A stretch of 28,728 bases of DNA from Pseudomonadota bacterium (GTDB lineage Bacteria > Pseudomonadota > Alphaproteobacteria > Rhizobiales > Hyphomicrobiaceae). The DNA lies in the NCBI GenBank assembly GCA_021813195.1, contig JAKALI010000005.1:1-28728 (forward strand). Direction: 5' to 3'. The notes beneath the pieces are model-generated. The model searched no databases and was not told the origin of the DNA. It worked only from the letters and a program-made list of their open reading frames with translations. Positions 18,930 through 27,448 of this stretch are shown here, piece after piece. The first letter of the stretch is position 1. The number at the start of each line of letters is the position of its first letter. The position numbers and the translations under genes are program-made.

Positions 18930-21838
18930 TGGCTGCCAAGAATCCACAGCTCGCCGTTAAGATCGTTGCGAACACGGCTGAACTGATTACCAGTCTCGAG
19001 GCCGGGCGCGGGGCCATCGAGAAGTACGGCCCCACGGTCGCCAAGATGCAAGAGGACTGGAATCGCAACAGCGCGAAGATCGTCGAGCAGGCGGCCAAGG
19101 TCACGGCGGCCATGCAGGGGATCGAAGTCAAGACGCTCTCGGCGGCTGATTCATCGAAGGCGCTGAGGCAGCTTGAGACGGCCATGTCGCAACTGGAGCG
19201 GTCTGGACAGCCAATACCGGGCCAGTTCACCGCGCTAGCACAAAAGCTCCGAGATGCACAGGCTCCAGCTCAGGGATTTGGCGACAAGATTCAGGCCGCA
19301 TGGTCGAAGATTCAAGGCTTCGCGGGCGTGCTCGGGATCGGCATGGGGATCGGGGCGGTCGTGAGCTTTGGGAAATCCGTCTTTGACACCGCGAGCAATA
19401 TCGGCGATCTGTCGAGCAAGCTCGGGACCTCCACTGAGTTTACGCAGCGCATGCAATACGTAGCCAGCCAGAGCGGCACGACCATTGATGCCTTCGGCAC
19501 GGCTATTTCAAAGATGAATGCCAACCTCTCGAAGGGCGAGAGCAGCACCATCGAAGTGCTCAAAAAGACCGGGCTGTCGTTTACGCAAATCCGCGCGATG
19601 AAGCCGGAGGATGCGTTTTACGCGATCTCAGAAGCCATTCGACGTATTCCTGATCCGATGCTACAGGCCGAGGCGGCTGTGCGGCTGTTCGGCAAGTCAG
19701 GACAGGATTTGTTGCCAGCGATTAAGGATGGCATTCGCGAAGTTGGCGACCGGACGAAGGTTATGTCGTCTGAGACGGTCGAAAAATTGAAAGCCGCACA
19801 GGACGCATGGGAGGGATTTAAGAATCGCGCGCTCATTCTGACAGGCGAAGCATTGGTGAGCGTAGCCGGCCATTGGCAAGTGCTGGCGTTTGCCCTTGGG
19901 GCCGCTGCCGCCACACAGATTCCTGCTCTCATTGCCGCTGTCGAGTCGCTGAATGTCGGCATGGGACTCTTAGCGGCAAATCCAGTCGTAGCTGCCTTTA
20001 TCGCCATTGGCGCTGCGGCGCTGGTGTTAAGCCATGAACTCGACCAGGGCACATCGGCGATGCGTCGAAATATTCAGGCATCCTCTGACGCCAAGCTGGT
20101 GCGTGATTTATGGAATAGCTCTACGCCGCTCACTATTAAGCAGCAGGACGAACTTAAAGCCGCGCTTGATCGTCAGTCTGGAGCTATTAAGGGTGTGGCC
20201 AAAGGCACCTACGACATGTCGTCAGGGCTCAGCTTGACGATTGGCCCGACGGTATCACTTGGAAACGAGAGCGCAAAAACGTCGAAGGCCGTCGATGCCC
20301 ACGCGCAAAAGATCCGCGACCTCGCGGACACCTACACCGGCAAGAAGCTTGCGGAACAGATCAGGGATACCGCTGAAGCGTTCAAACTGGCGACCAAGGA
20401 GGGCGGCCTCAACAAGGGGCAGACCGAAGAACTAACCAAGGCGCTCGATGGCTACCTGAGACAGGGCGGCCTCTTGCCGCCGATGCTGCTGTCATTCTGG
20501 GCCGCCCATCAGAACTTCAACGCGCACGTCGTGCCGCCGACCGTGGCCGGGTTCCAGAAGCTCACCGAGTCCGTGACGAAGTACGGCGCCAAGGTGCAGC
20601 AGACGATTCCGCCGCTGGCTCCGATCGTTTCGGCGTCAATAGCGGATCTGCTCCGCAGTACAAGCGTCAGTCTGGATGCGATCGCGGTCGCCATCCCGGC
20701 AAAGTTCAAGGTGTCATTTCAAGACGTGCTGGCGGGCGCGTCGGCGTTCGCCAATGGCATCGGCGGGAAGTTCGGCAAAATCGCTAACTTTGCGATCAAC
20801 GCGGCCAGTCAGATTCAGGGCATGGCGAGCGCCTTTATGAAGGGCGACTGGATCGGCGGCTCGATCGCCGCGCTAGGGCTGCTCGGCTCAACCATCGGCA
20901 AGATTTTCAGCCACGATGGCCGCAAGGCCGTCGAGGACTACGTGGCCACCTTCGGCGGATTCGACGCCTTCCACAAGATGCTCGGCGAGAAACTGCCGGC
21001 CGACTCGGAGCGATTCTGGATCGCGCTCACGCAGGGCGTCGGGAAGAACGATCCCGAGGCCGCAAAGCGCATCATTGCAGAAATCAACACCGCGCTGGCG
21101 AAGCAGTCCGAGCAGGAAGCCGCGACCGCACAGGCCGCCAAAGACGCAGCCGAGAAACAGACGACGGCATTGCAGGCCGTGAAGGACAAGATTCAGTCGC
21201 AGATCACCGACCTGGACCAGGCGCGTCAGTCGCTCATGGACTCGATCTCCAACGAAGCCCCCGAGGAAGTTATGGGCATCGTTGAGTCGCAGGCGCGGGC
21301 GCAGATTGAGGCGATTGACGCCCAGACGGCAGCACTCCAGAAGCAAATGGACAACACGTCTGACGCCGGAACCGTCGCCGTGTCAGTCATCAAAAATGCC
21401 GCCCGCGAGGCGTATCAGCAGATCAAAGATGAGTGGTCGGCCGGTCTGCACATTCCGGTCTGGTATGACCAGCAAGGCGGACCAGATCCGAACTATGCGG
21501 CCGGTGGCGGGCTGGTGACTTCGGCCGGAGTGCAGTATCTCGCCTCGGGCGGCGTGACGCAGGCGATGGGTCGGCTCTTGTCGTTCAAGCCGCGTGGCAC
21601 TGATACCGTACCGGCCATGCTGACGCCCGGTGAAGGCGTGGTCAACCGCCGAGGTATGGCGGCCCTCGGGGCGGGCGGGTTGCGCGCATTGAACTCTGGC
21701 ACAAGTGCGCCGTCGCTTGACCTGTCTCCGCTCAGCTCGGAGCTGCGCCAGCTACGCGGCGACCTCAAACGTCAGTCGCGTGACCTGCCGCATCAGATCG
21801 CCCGCGTCGTCGCGGACAGACTGGCGAAGGTGTCCTGA
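18929..21838 (+). CDS. tape measure protein
   Basis: A 969-residue protein, by far the longest in the window, in the tape measure position after the chaperones. Residues 1-110 are a charged helix (QLAVKIVANTAELITSLEAG...). A hydrophobic region spans roughly 315-367 (FALGAAAATQIPALIAAVES, LLAANPVVAAFIAIGAAALV). Long helices follow near 690-810 (SEQEAATAQAAKDAAEKQTT). The end has the common PRGTDTVPAMLTPGEGVVNR (about 888-907). It sets tail length; at the usual 1.5 angstrom per residue, about 145 nm at most. Bases about 19400-20250 look less GC-rich than the rest, suggesting a mosaic origin. Coupled to the previous gene by TAATG. Confidence 0.9.
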   Translation: MAAKNPQLAVKIVANTAELITSLEAGRGAIEKYGPTVAKMQEDWNRNSAKIVEQAAKVTAAMQGIEVKTLSAADSSKALRQLETAMSQLERSGQPIPGQFTALAQKLRDAQAPAQGFGDKIQAAWSKIQGFAGVLGIGMGIGAVVSFGKSVFDTASNIGDLSSKLGTSTEFTQRMQYVASQSGTTIDAFGTAISKMNANLSKGESSTIEVLKKTGLSFTQIRAMKPEDAFYAISEAIRRIPDPMLQAEAAVRLFGKSGQDLLPAIKDGIREVGDRTKVMSSETVEKLKAAQDAWEGFKNRALILTGEALVSVAGHWQVLAFALGAAAATQIPALIAAVESLNVGMGLLAANPVVAAFIAIGAAALVLSHELDQGTSAMRRNIQASSDAKLVRDLWNSSTPLTIKQQDELKAALDRQSGAIKGVAKGTYDMSSGLSLTIGPTVSLGNESAKTSKAVDAHAQKIRDLADTYTGKKLAEQIRDTAEAFKLATKEGGLNKGQTEELTKALDGYLRQGGLLPPMLLSFWAAHQNFNAHVVPPTVAGFQKLTESVTKYGAKVQQTIPPLAPIVSASIADLLRSTSVSLDAIAVAIPAKFKVSFQDVLAGASAFANGIGGKFGKIANFAINAASQIQGMASAFMKGDWIGGSIAALGLLGSTIGKIFSHDGRKAVEDYVATFGGFDAFHKMLGEKLPADSERFWIALTQGVGKNDPEAAKRIIAEINTALAKQSEQEAATAQAAKDAAEKQTTALQAVKDKIQSQITDLDQARQSLMDSISNEAPEEVMGIVESQARAQIEAIDAQTAALQKQMDNTSDAGTVAVSVIKNAAREAYQQIKDEWSAGLHIPVWYDQQGGPDPNYAAGGGLVTSAGVQYLASGGVTQAMGRLLSFKPRGTDTVPAMLTPGEGVVNRRGMAALGAGGLRALNSGTSAPSLDLSPLSSELRQLRGDLKRQSRDLPHQIARVVADRLAKVS

Positions 21839-23604
21839 TGGCGCTCTCGGCGGTCAAGGTCTGGGTGCAGTTGTTTACGTCGTCATGGACATGGACCGAC
21901 ATCTCGGCTGATGTCATGTCCAGCGATGGCATCAGCATCCGCTATGGCATCAACGGGTTTGCCCCCACGGACTGCGTGGCAGATTCCGGCGTGTGTGAGT
22001 TTACGCTGAACAACTCGGCGGGGAACGCGAGCGGCAAGCAGGGGCGATATTCGCCGCTGCACGCCAACCAACTGCCGGGCTGGGGCTATGACGTGGCGTG
22101 CAAGGTGGCGTGCTGCGATTCAGTAGACGCGGTGATCTCTGTATCATCCATCACGCATTCGGGCACCACGGCGACGGCAACCACGGCCACGCCACACGGA
22201 CGCACGACTGGCGATTGGGTGCTCATTGCTGGCGTGACGAATGGCAATTCCTACAACGGCGCATTTCCGATCACTGTGACCGGGGCTTCGACGTTCACGT
22301 ATGTCGGCGTGGCCGGGATTGGGCCGCCGGCCGCTGGCACGATTACCTGCCAGCGCACCTACGTCAAGCACCGCGGGCGTGTCTACAACATCTCGGTCGA
22401 ATCAGGGAAGTACGAATCCCAGCGCGTGCGCGTGACCTCCTACGACGCCATGCGGAAGATCGCTGATGCTGACGTACGCGAGGTGGCCATTCAGCAGAAC
22501 AAGACCGAAGCGGAACTCATCACGGCGGTGCTCAATACGCTCTCGGTTGACGAAGACCCCGTGACAACCGACATCGACGCGGGCGTGGATAGCTTCCCGT
22601 ATGCGTTTCATGATCTGGGCGCAGAGAGCAAAGCCATCGGGGCAATTCAGCGGGCCGCACAGGCATCGTACGGCATGGTGGCGATCAAGGGCGACGGGAC
22701 GCTGATCTTCCGCTCACGACACACGCGGGCGCGCAGCACGAGTCTCTATACCTTTAACGACGACGCCTTATCGGCGTTCGAGGCGCCGAACTCGCTCGAT
22801 GCGGTCTACAACCTGGTGCGCGTGACGATTCACCCGCCGTCCATTGACGCGGCAGCGACAACCGTGCTGTATCGGGACACCGGAACCGGGCGCGTACTGG
22901 AAGCCGGGGCCACCACGGTGCTGTGGGTATCCTTCCGTGACCCGAACGAATCGCGGACGCTCATTGGGGCGATTAACGTCGTGAAACCGCTCGTGGCTAA
23001 TACCGACTTCGGCGCGAACGCGCAAGCGGACGGGCTCGGCGCGGACTTATCGGCGCAGCTCACCGTCACTTTTGCGCCGTTTGCGACCAAGGCGAAGATC
23101 ACCCTGACCAACACGAGCGCACAGACTATGTATCTCGTGGATGGCGCGGGCGCCGCGTTGCTCCAAGTGCGCGGGCAGGGTATCTACGACCTGGGTCCGC
23201 AAACCTACGCCTCGGACACGTCTACCATCGTGGCTAAGCCCATCACGATCGACCTGAGCTATCAGGACGATCCGCAAGTGGCGCAGTCCTACGCGGATTA
23301 CATCTTCTCTCAGCGGCAGTCCATCATCGCGCAGCCACGGTCGATTGAGTTTGACGCGAACAGCACGGCCGCGCTCACGACGATTGCGCTGCAACTAGAG
23401 CCGGGAGACGCCATCACGGTCTCTGAAACCGTCACGGGTTTTTCGGCCGTCAAGGCCATCGTGGCGTCCGTCTCGTTGACGATCTCCGGGGCGCTCTGGA
23501 TGACGTGCGCGTATGGCCTTATTCCGGCCGAGCCGTTTTCAGCATGGCAACTTGGCACCGCGGGTGCGTCCGAATTAGGCAGCACCACGGTGTTGGGATT
23601 CTAG
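21838..23604 (+). CDS. tail tip/baseplate protein with inserted beta domain
   Basis: A 588-residue protein directly after the tape measure. It opens SAVKVWVQLFTSSWTWTDIS, then GISIRYGINGFAPTDCVADS, a start common in distal tail or hub proteins. Residues 99-173 are the recurrent beta domain (SSITHSGTTATATTATPHGR ... ITVTGASTFTYVG). After it come RVYNISVESGKYESQRVRVT, a hub-like region, and a C-terminal segment ending FSAWQLGTAGASELGSTTVL GF (last two residues G, F), seen in other phage tail proteins. It likely forms the tube tip that holds the fibres. TGATG couples it to the tape measure. Confidence 0.75.
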   Translation: MALSAVKVWVQLFTSSWTWTDISADVMSSDGISIRYGINGFAPTDCVADSGVCEFTLNNSAGNASGKQGRYSPLHANQLPGWGYDVACKVACCDSVDAVISVSSITHSGTTATATTATPHGRTTGDWVLIAGVTNGNSYNGAFPITVTGASTFTYVGVAGIGPPAAGTITCQRTYVKHRGRVYNISVESGKYESQRVRVTSYDAMRKIADADVREVAIQQNKTEAELITAVLNTLSVDEDPVTTDIDAGVDSFPYAFHDLGAESKAIGAIQRAAQASYGMVAIKGDGTLIFRSRHTRARSTSLYTFNDDALSAFEAPNSLDAVYNLVRVTIHPPSIDAAATTVLYRDTGTGRVLEAGATTVLWVSFRDPNESRTLIGAINVVKPLVANTDFGANAQADGLGADLSAQLTVTFAPFATKAKITLTNTSAQTMYLVDGAGAALLQVRGQGIYDLGPQTYASDTSTIVAKPITIDLSYQDDPQVAQSYADYIFSQRQSIIAQPRSIEFDANSTAALTTIALQLEPGDAITVSETVTGFSAVKAIVASVSLTISGALWMTCAYGLIPAEPFSAWQLGTAGASELGSTTVLGF

Positions 23605-23615
23605 GAGCAGACGAC

Positions 23616-23831
23616 ATGAGTAGCCCGCATCCACAGTTTTGGAAGATCGCCGCCTCGCAAATGGGGTTGCAACTTCTGCAGCACGAGCAGCAGGCGCAGA
23701 TGGCGCAAGCGATCCAGCGGCACCGGAAGGTGTTCACTAATGCCGGGTTAGACCCGGATCAGCAATACACGCTCAACGTCGAGACGGAAGCCATCGTGCC
23801 GGCCGCCACGGCTGAAGACGTCAGGAGTTAA
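23616..23831 (+). CDS. small helical tail-region protein, 71 aa
   Basis: ATG 23616 has GGAG about eight bases upstream, right after the tail tip stop. The product (MSSPHPQFWKIAASQMGLQL, LQHEQQAQMAQAIQRHRKVF) starts with a long Gln-rich helix and ends with a short acidic tail. It lies between tail tip and fibre genes and may be a small tail assembly factor. No domain is recognised. Confidence 0.6.
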   Translation: MSSPHPQFWKIAASQMGLQLLQHEQQAQMAQAIQRHRKVFTNAGLDPDQQYTLNVETEAIVPAATAEDVRS

Positions 23832-23833
23832 TC

Positions 23834-24784
23834 ATGGCCTGGACTGCACCCACAACTCGCGCCACGGGCGACCTTATCACGGCGGCAATCTGGAATACCG
23901 ACGTAGTGGACAACCTGACAACCCTGCGCGCTGGAGGCATTGCCGTTACGTCACAAGCGGCGTATGACCTCGCGTATGCGTCGTCCTCGTCACAATGGGC
24001 GCGCATCCCGAACGGCACAACCGGACAGGTGTTGATTGCCACAACGTCCGGGGCGCCAAGCTGGAGCGCAACAACCGCGATTACCACGGTCGGCACGATC
24101 ACCTCCGGCGTGTGGAACGCGGGGGCGGTGACGGCCACGAATACCGCCGGGGCACAGGTGACCGCCACGCAGAGCAGCACAGGGGATGTCGGCGTGCATC
24201 TGGGTCGCGCGGGCGGCACGGCCTCACAGTGGGATATCTACTCGCCGTCCGGTAGCACGGATCTACGATTCTACGGGTCCGCGCTGTCGCTCACGCTGGC
24301 CTACAATGGCTCGCTCGCGACCTTTTCGGGACTGCTTAAGGCTTCTGGATACGGCGCGGGCACGGCGACGTTTGACGCGAGCGGCAACATCACCAGCGTC
24401 TCCGACGAGCGCATGAAGGATCGCATCGCGCCGCTCACCTACGGCCTCTCGGAAGTCCTCGCGTTGAAGCCGATCCAGCATGGCTACAACGCGGCGAGCG
24501 GGCTAGAACGCGACAACCTTTACGGTGGCTTTTCCGCGCAGAACGTCCAGACGGTGATGCCGTTGGCGGTCGGACAGAGCGCGAATGGCTTCTTGACCTT
24601 GCAGGATCGTCCAATCCTTGCGGCGGCGGTGAATGCGATCAAGGAACTCAGCGCGGAAGTGGACACGCTGCGGGCGCAGGCGCATCCGATTGCGACCACG
24701 AACGCCGACCCGAACCTCACGGCGAAGTCGGCACGAAAGGCGCAGCGCGAGAAGGACGCGCCGAATACGAAGCCGATCAAATAA
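23834..24784 (+). CDS. tail fibre with C-terminal S74 intramolecular chaperone
   Basis: The 316-residue protein begins MAWTAPTTRATGDLITAAIW NTDVV, a common attachment start for phage fibres. Its middle is Thr/Ser/Gly-rich beta structure (ITTVGTITSGVWNAGAVTAT, WDIYSPSGSTDLRFYGSALS). From residue 190 it carries a peptidase S74 domain: SDERMKDRIAPLTYGLSEVL, LKPIQHGYN, GGFSAQNVQTVMPLAV, LQDRPILAAAVNAIKELSAE and a terminal coiled coil. S190 and K195 match the Ser-Lys pair that lets the domain cut itself off after trimer folding, so the mature fibre would end near residue 189. AGGAG precedes the ATG. Confidence 0.85.
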   Translation: MAWTAPTTRATGDLITAAIWNTDVVDNLTTLRAGGIAVTSQAAYDLAYASSSSQWARIPNGTTGQVLIATTSGAPSWSATTAITTVGTITSGVWNAGAVTATNTAGAQVTATQSSTGDVGVHLGRAGGTASQWDIYSPSGSTDLRFYGSALSLTLAYNGSLATFSGLLKASGYGAGTATFDASGNITSVSDERMKDRIAPLTYGLSEVLALKPIQHGYNAASGLERDNLYGGFSAQNVQTVMPLAVGQSANGFLTLQDRPILAAAVNAIKELSAEVDTLRAQAHPIATTNADPNLTAKSARKAQREKDAPNTKPIK

Positions 24785-24795
24785 ATAGGCCGAAC

Positions 24796-24816
24796 GGATA
24801 ACGGCGGGCGTTATCC
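24796..24816 (+). repeat. dispersed palindromic repeat, copy 5 (perfect)
   Basis: GGATAACG-GCGGG-CGTTATCC with perfect 8-bp arms, in the gap between the fibre gene and the lysis module. It ends 14 bases before the preferred start of the holin candidate. Confidence 0.85.
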
Positions 24817-24829
24817 TATGGAGACGAGC

Positions 24830-25180
24830 ATGGATCACGAAGTGATTCGGATGTTGGGCGAACGGTTCGATGCGATGGAGCGCAATGCGGCCCAACGATT
24901 CGAGTCATTGGAGCGGTCCAACGGGCAGCGGTTCGACGCAATTGACGGTCGGCTCGACGGGTTGACGGATCAGGTCAAGCGCACCAATGGGCAGGTGCAG
25001 TCGCACGCCCAGTACATCGCCGGGGTCAAGCCCGTTGTCGAGGCGCTTCAAAACGACCGGAAGCCGTACACGCCGCTTGGTGGCGAGAATCGCCAGATCA
25101 CGAAGTGGGATGTTCTGCTTGTGCTGGGGACGATTGTCGCCACGTTCTCAACACTAAAGATGCTCGGAGTATTGCGGTGA
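24830..25180 (+). CDS. holin candidate: N-terminal coiled coil, C-terminal TM
   Basis: A 116-residue protein with an N-terminal heptad-like region (MLGERFDAMERNAAQRFESL, ERSNGQRFDAIDGRLDGLTD) and a single hydrophobic segment near the end (WDVLLVLGTIVATFSTLKML, about 93-112). This resembles XhlA-type or coiled-coil/TM lysis proteins. Direct position before the lysozyme supports a holin or lysis accessory role. ATG 24830 is chosen because GGAG sits six bases upstream; the in-frame ATG 24818 has none and follows the palindrome directly. Its stop overlaps the lysozyme GTG. Confidence 0.6.
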   Translation: MDHEVIRMLGERFDAMERNAAQRFESLERSNGQRFDAIDGRLDGLTDQVKRTNGQVQSHAQYIAGVKPVVEALQNDRKPYTPLGGENRQITKWDVLLVLGTIVATFSTLKMLGVLR

Positions 25181-25593
25181 ACGTCGCTGCGCTGTCCTCG
25201 CTGCTGATCCAGCACGAAGGCAACGTGCTGAAGCCCTACACCGACACGGCTGGCAAGCTCACGATTGGCGTCGGGCGGAACCTGACCGACTGCGGCATTA
25301 CCGCTGAAGAATCCGGCATCCTGCTCGCCAATGACATCGAGCGCGTCCGGTTGGAACTCGACCGCTATTGCTCATGGTGGACGCTACTTAGCGAGACGCG
25401 GCAGCTCGTGCTGGCTGATATGTGCTTCAACCTCGGGATTCACAAGCTGCTGACATTCAAGCGGTTTCTTGCGGCGGCGATGGCGGGCCAGTGGGACGCG
25501 GCGGCCGACGAGATGTTGAACTCGCAATGGTGTCACCAGGTGGGCCAGCGGGCGATCACGCTGTCGCGCATGATGCGGACGGGGCAACAGTGA
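25177..25593 (+). CDS. endolysin, T4-type lysozyme (GH24)
   Basis: GTG 25177 overlaps the previous stop (GTGA). The 138-residue muramidase cuts the glycan backbone of peptidoglycan. The catalytic triad spacing is exact: E14 (QHEG), D23 (YTDTAG), T29 (KLTIGVGRN), as in T4 lysozyme E11-D20-T26. Further segments are VLADMCFNLGIHKLLTFKRF and WCHQVGQRAITLSRMM. There is no signal peptide or SAR segment, so release needs a holin. It is shorter than T4 lysozyme (164 residues), within the range for phage GH24 enzymes. Confidence 0.9.
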   Translation: MNVAALSSLLIQHEGNVLKPYTDTAGKLTIGVGRNLTDCGITAEESGILLANDIERVRLELDRYCSWWTLLSETRQLVLADMCFNLGIHKLLTFKRFLAAAMAGQWDAAADEMLNSQWCHQVGQRAITLSRMMRTGQQ

Positions 25594-25802
25594 TGGCCTA
25601 TCCATTGATCCCCGGCAAGACCATCCTTCACGACTGGTCCCTCGGTGACCTTGAAGTGGTGGAAGTCACGAGCGGCAAGATGCCGACGCCGATTGATCCG
25701 ACCGTGCCGAGCACGGGGCATTCCACCGGAGCGTGTGCGCTGTTCGGCGGCACGACCGGATCGAAACACGCCATCAAGCCATCGACGAAAGGGCAACCAT
25801 GA
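25593..25802 (+). CDS. small hypothetical protein, 69 aa
   Basis: ATG 25593 shares a base with the lysozyme stop (TGATG). The product (MAYPLIPGKTILHDWSLGDL, EVVEVTSGKMPTPIDPTVPS) is Pro/Gly/Thr-rich without a membrane segment; it may be a small exported-surface or structural protein. The stop overlaps the lipoprotein start. No family is recognised. Confidence 0.55.
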   Translation: MAYPLIPGKTILHDWSLGDLEVVEVTSGKMPTPIDPTVPSTGHSTGACALFGGTTGSKHAIKPSTKGQP

Positions 25803-27220
25803 GAAGGCTGAGCATCATCGTCTGGTCTGCACTGATAGCCGCCTGCGTCACGATCCCGACTCCGAAACCGCAACCGCCGAATCCGCCGGCGGTCGTGCTG
25901 TCTGATCCCACGTTCCCGCAGCAGTGCCGGGATATTGCCCAGCAGGAACTCGGGCGCGCCTGGGAAGACTCAGCCGTGGCGGCCTGTGTCGAGCAGTTCA
26001 AGCACGGCGTGAGCGGGGAGGCGATTCGGCAGCCCGTGCACGATTCTTCCGAAGGCGTGGCGCACCGGGCCAAGCTCCAGAAGGACGCGGAGGACGCGGC
26101 GGCCGCAGCGGAAGCGGCGAAGCGTCTGGGACCGCTCCGTGTGGACGGGACTCGATTTGCCGCACCGGACGGGCAGACCTACCGGCCGATCTTCGCCTCT
26201 GAGCTATCCGTCCTGCGGCGGACCCCCGCCGAGCGTGACGCGCTGCTTGATGAGTGGAAAGACCTCGGCTTCAACGGGATTCGCGTCTTCGCGGGCCGGC
26301 TGGCATGGGCGGGGCAGACCGCTGAGAGCGCCCGTGCGGCGCTGCCGGGCCTGCTGACAGCCGCGAACCAGCGGGGCATGCGTGTGCTCGTCACGGCCGT
26401 GACCGACAGCCGAGACGGCGGCTATGACGTGCCGGCGCACCTGCGGGCCGTGGCGGACATCCTCGCGCAGCATCCGGCGAACCTGCCCGAATGCGCCAAC
26501 GAGTACTACCACCCCACACAGAGCAATGACGTCAACGATGCCGCATGGCTGGATCGTACCTGTCGCGCGGCGTTCGCGCGCTCAGGGCTGCCATGGGCGC
26601 TCGGGGCGCCGCCCTTTGACGAGCCCACGCCGGACGGCGTGTGGCCCATCCCTTCGGGCGACTTCATCACGGCGCACCTGGACCGAGGACGGGACACTTG
26701 GAATCAGGTGCGGCGCGTACGTGAGCTGCGCGCGATCCTTGAGGCGGCAAAGAAACCCGTCTTGAACTCCGAGCCGATGGGCGCGGCGGAAGCGGACGAT
26801 CCCGGCCGACGGCTGGCTGATCCGTCGTTTTTCTTCGCGCTCGGTCTGCTCGACCGCCTATTTGATATCGGCGGGGTGTTCCATTCACAGGCGGGGCTCG
26901 ATGCGCTGCCGCTCGGTCCCATCCAGCGCAAGTGTGCGCGCGCCTTTGTCGCCGGCGCGACGGCCATCCCAACCACGGAGGCGCTCACTTATCAGAACGT
27001 CGGTTGGCGCGATTCGCCCGTGTCATCGGCGCAGTTCGCCGAAGTGGGCGGAGTGGTCGTGCGCGCGTATTCGTTTCTCTCCGCCGATGGCGCGTATGTC
27101 GTCATCCTGCACACCTCCGCCGACCTGCCGCCGTACGCGATCAGTTGGGCCGACGGCTGGGGCGCGCGCGTTCAATTGCCCAGCCGACCGCACGTCACGC
27201 TCTTTCACATCGCTCGATAA
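25799..27220 (+). CDS. lipoprotein with a glycoside hydrolase-like (TIM-barrel) domain
   Basis: A 473-residue protein from ATG 25799 (ATGA overlap). The start MRRLSIIVWSALIAAC is a lipoprotein signal peptide with lipobox IAAC (C16). A Pro-rich linker and an Ala-rich helix follow. From about residue 113 it has clan GH-A-like features: LRVDGTRFAAPDGQTYRPIF, WKDLGFNGIRVFAGRLAW, GMRVLVTAVTDSRDG, a possible acid/base Glu in CANEYYHP (E235) and a possible nucleophile in VLNSEPMG (E325), then a short C-terminal beta part (GVVVRAYSFLSADGAYVVIL). Substrate is unknown. It could act on the host envelope or alter the cell surface after infection. Assignment of the catalytic residues is inference. Confidence 0.65.
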   Translation: MRRLSIIVWSALIAACVTIPTPKPQPPNPPAVVLSDPTFPQQCRDIAQQELGRAWEDSAVAACVEQFKHGVSGEAIRQPVHDSSEGVAHRAKLQKDAEDAAAAAEAAKRLGPLRVDGTRFAAPDGQTYRPIFASELSVLRRTPAERDALLDEWKDLGFNGIRVFAGRLAWAGQTAESARAALPGLLTAANQRGMRVLVTAVTDSRDGGYDVPAHLRAVADILAQHPANLPECANEYYHPTQSNDVNDAAWLDRTCRAAFARSGLPWALGAPPFDEPTPDGVWPIPSGDFITAHLDRGRDTWNQVRRVRELRAILEAAKKPVLNSEPMGAAEADDPGRRLADPSFFFALGLLDRLFDIGGVFHSQAGLDALPLGPIQRKCARAFVAGATAIPTTEALTYQNVGWRDSPVSSAQFAEVGGVVVRAYSFLSADGAYVVILHTSADLPPYAISWADGWGARVQLPSRPHVTLFHIAR

Positions 27221-27234
27221 AGGAGAGTAACGCC

Positions 27235-27438
27235 ATGAGCCTGTTGCATGTGAGTAATCCGATTCTGTTGGGTGTCATTACCGGCACCCTGTCGGCCGCC
27301 GCCGTGGACTTTCAGGCGTTCCGGTCATGGAAGAGTTTCGCGGACGCGCGTCAGTACTCGTGGGGCTTGGCCGCGTTTCGGTGGTTTCAGGGTGCCGTGA
27401 TCGGCGGATTCTCCGCGCTCGGGTTGTCCAACTTCTAA
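27235..27438 (+). CDS. small membrane protein, possible holin
   Basis: ATG 27235 has AAGGAGAG nine bases upstream. The 67-residue product has two possible membrane spans (ILLGVITGTLSAAAVDF and FQGAVIGGFSALGL) around a basic loop (FRSWKSFADARQYSW). Small two-span proteins in a phage lysis region are often holins or antiholins. Which of this gene and the one at 24830 is the holin cannot be decided from sequence. Confidence 0.55.
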   Translation: MSLLHVSNPILLGVITGTLSAAAVDFQAFRSWKSFADARQYSWGLAAFRWFQGAVIGGFSALGLSNF

Positions 27439-27448
27439 GGAGTTCAGC

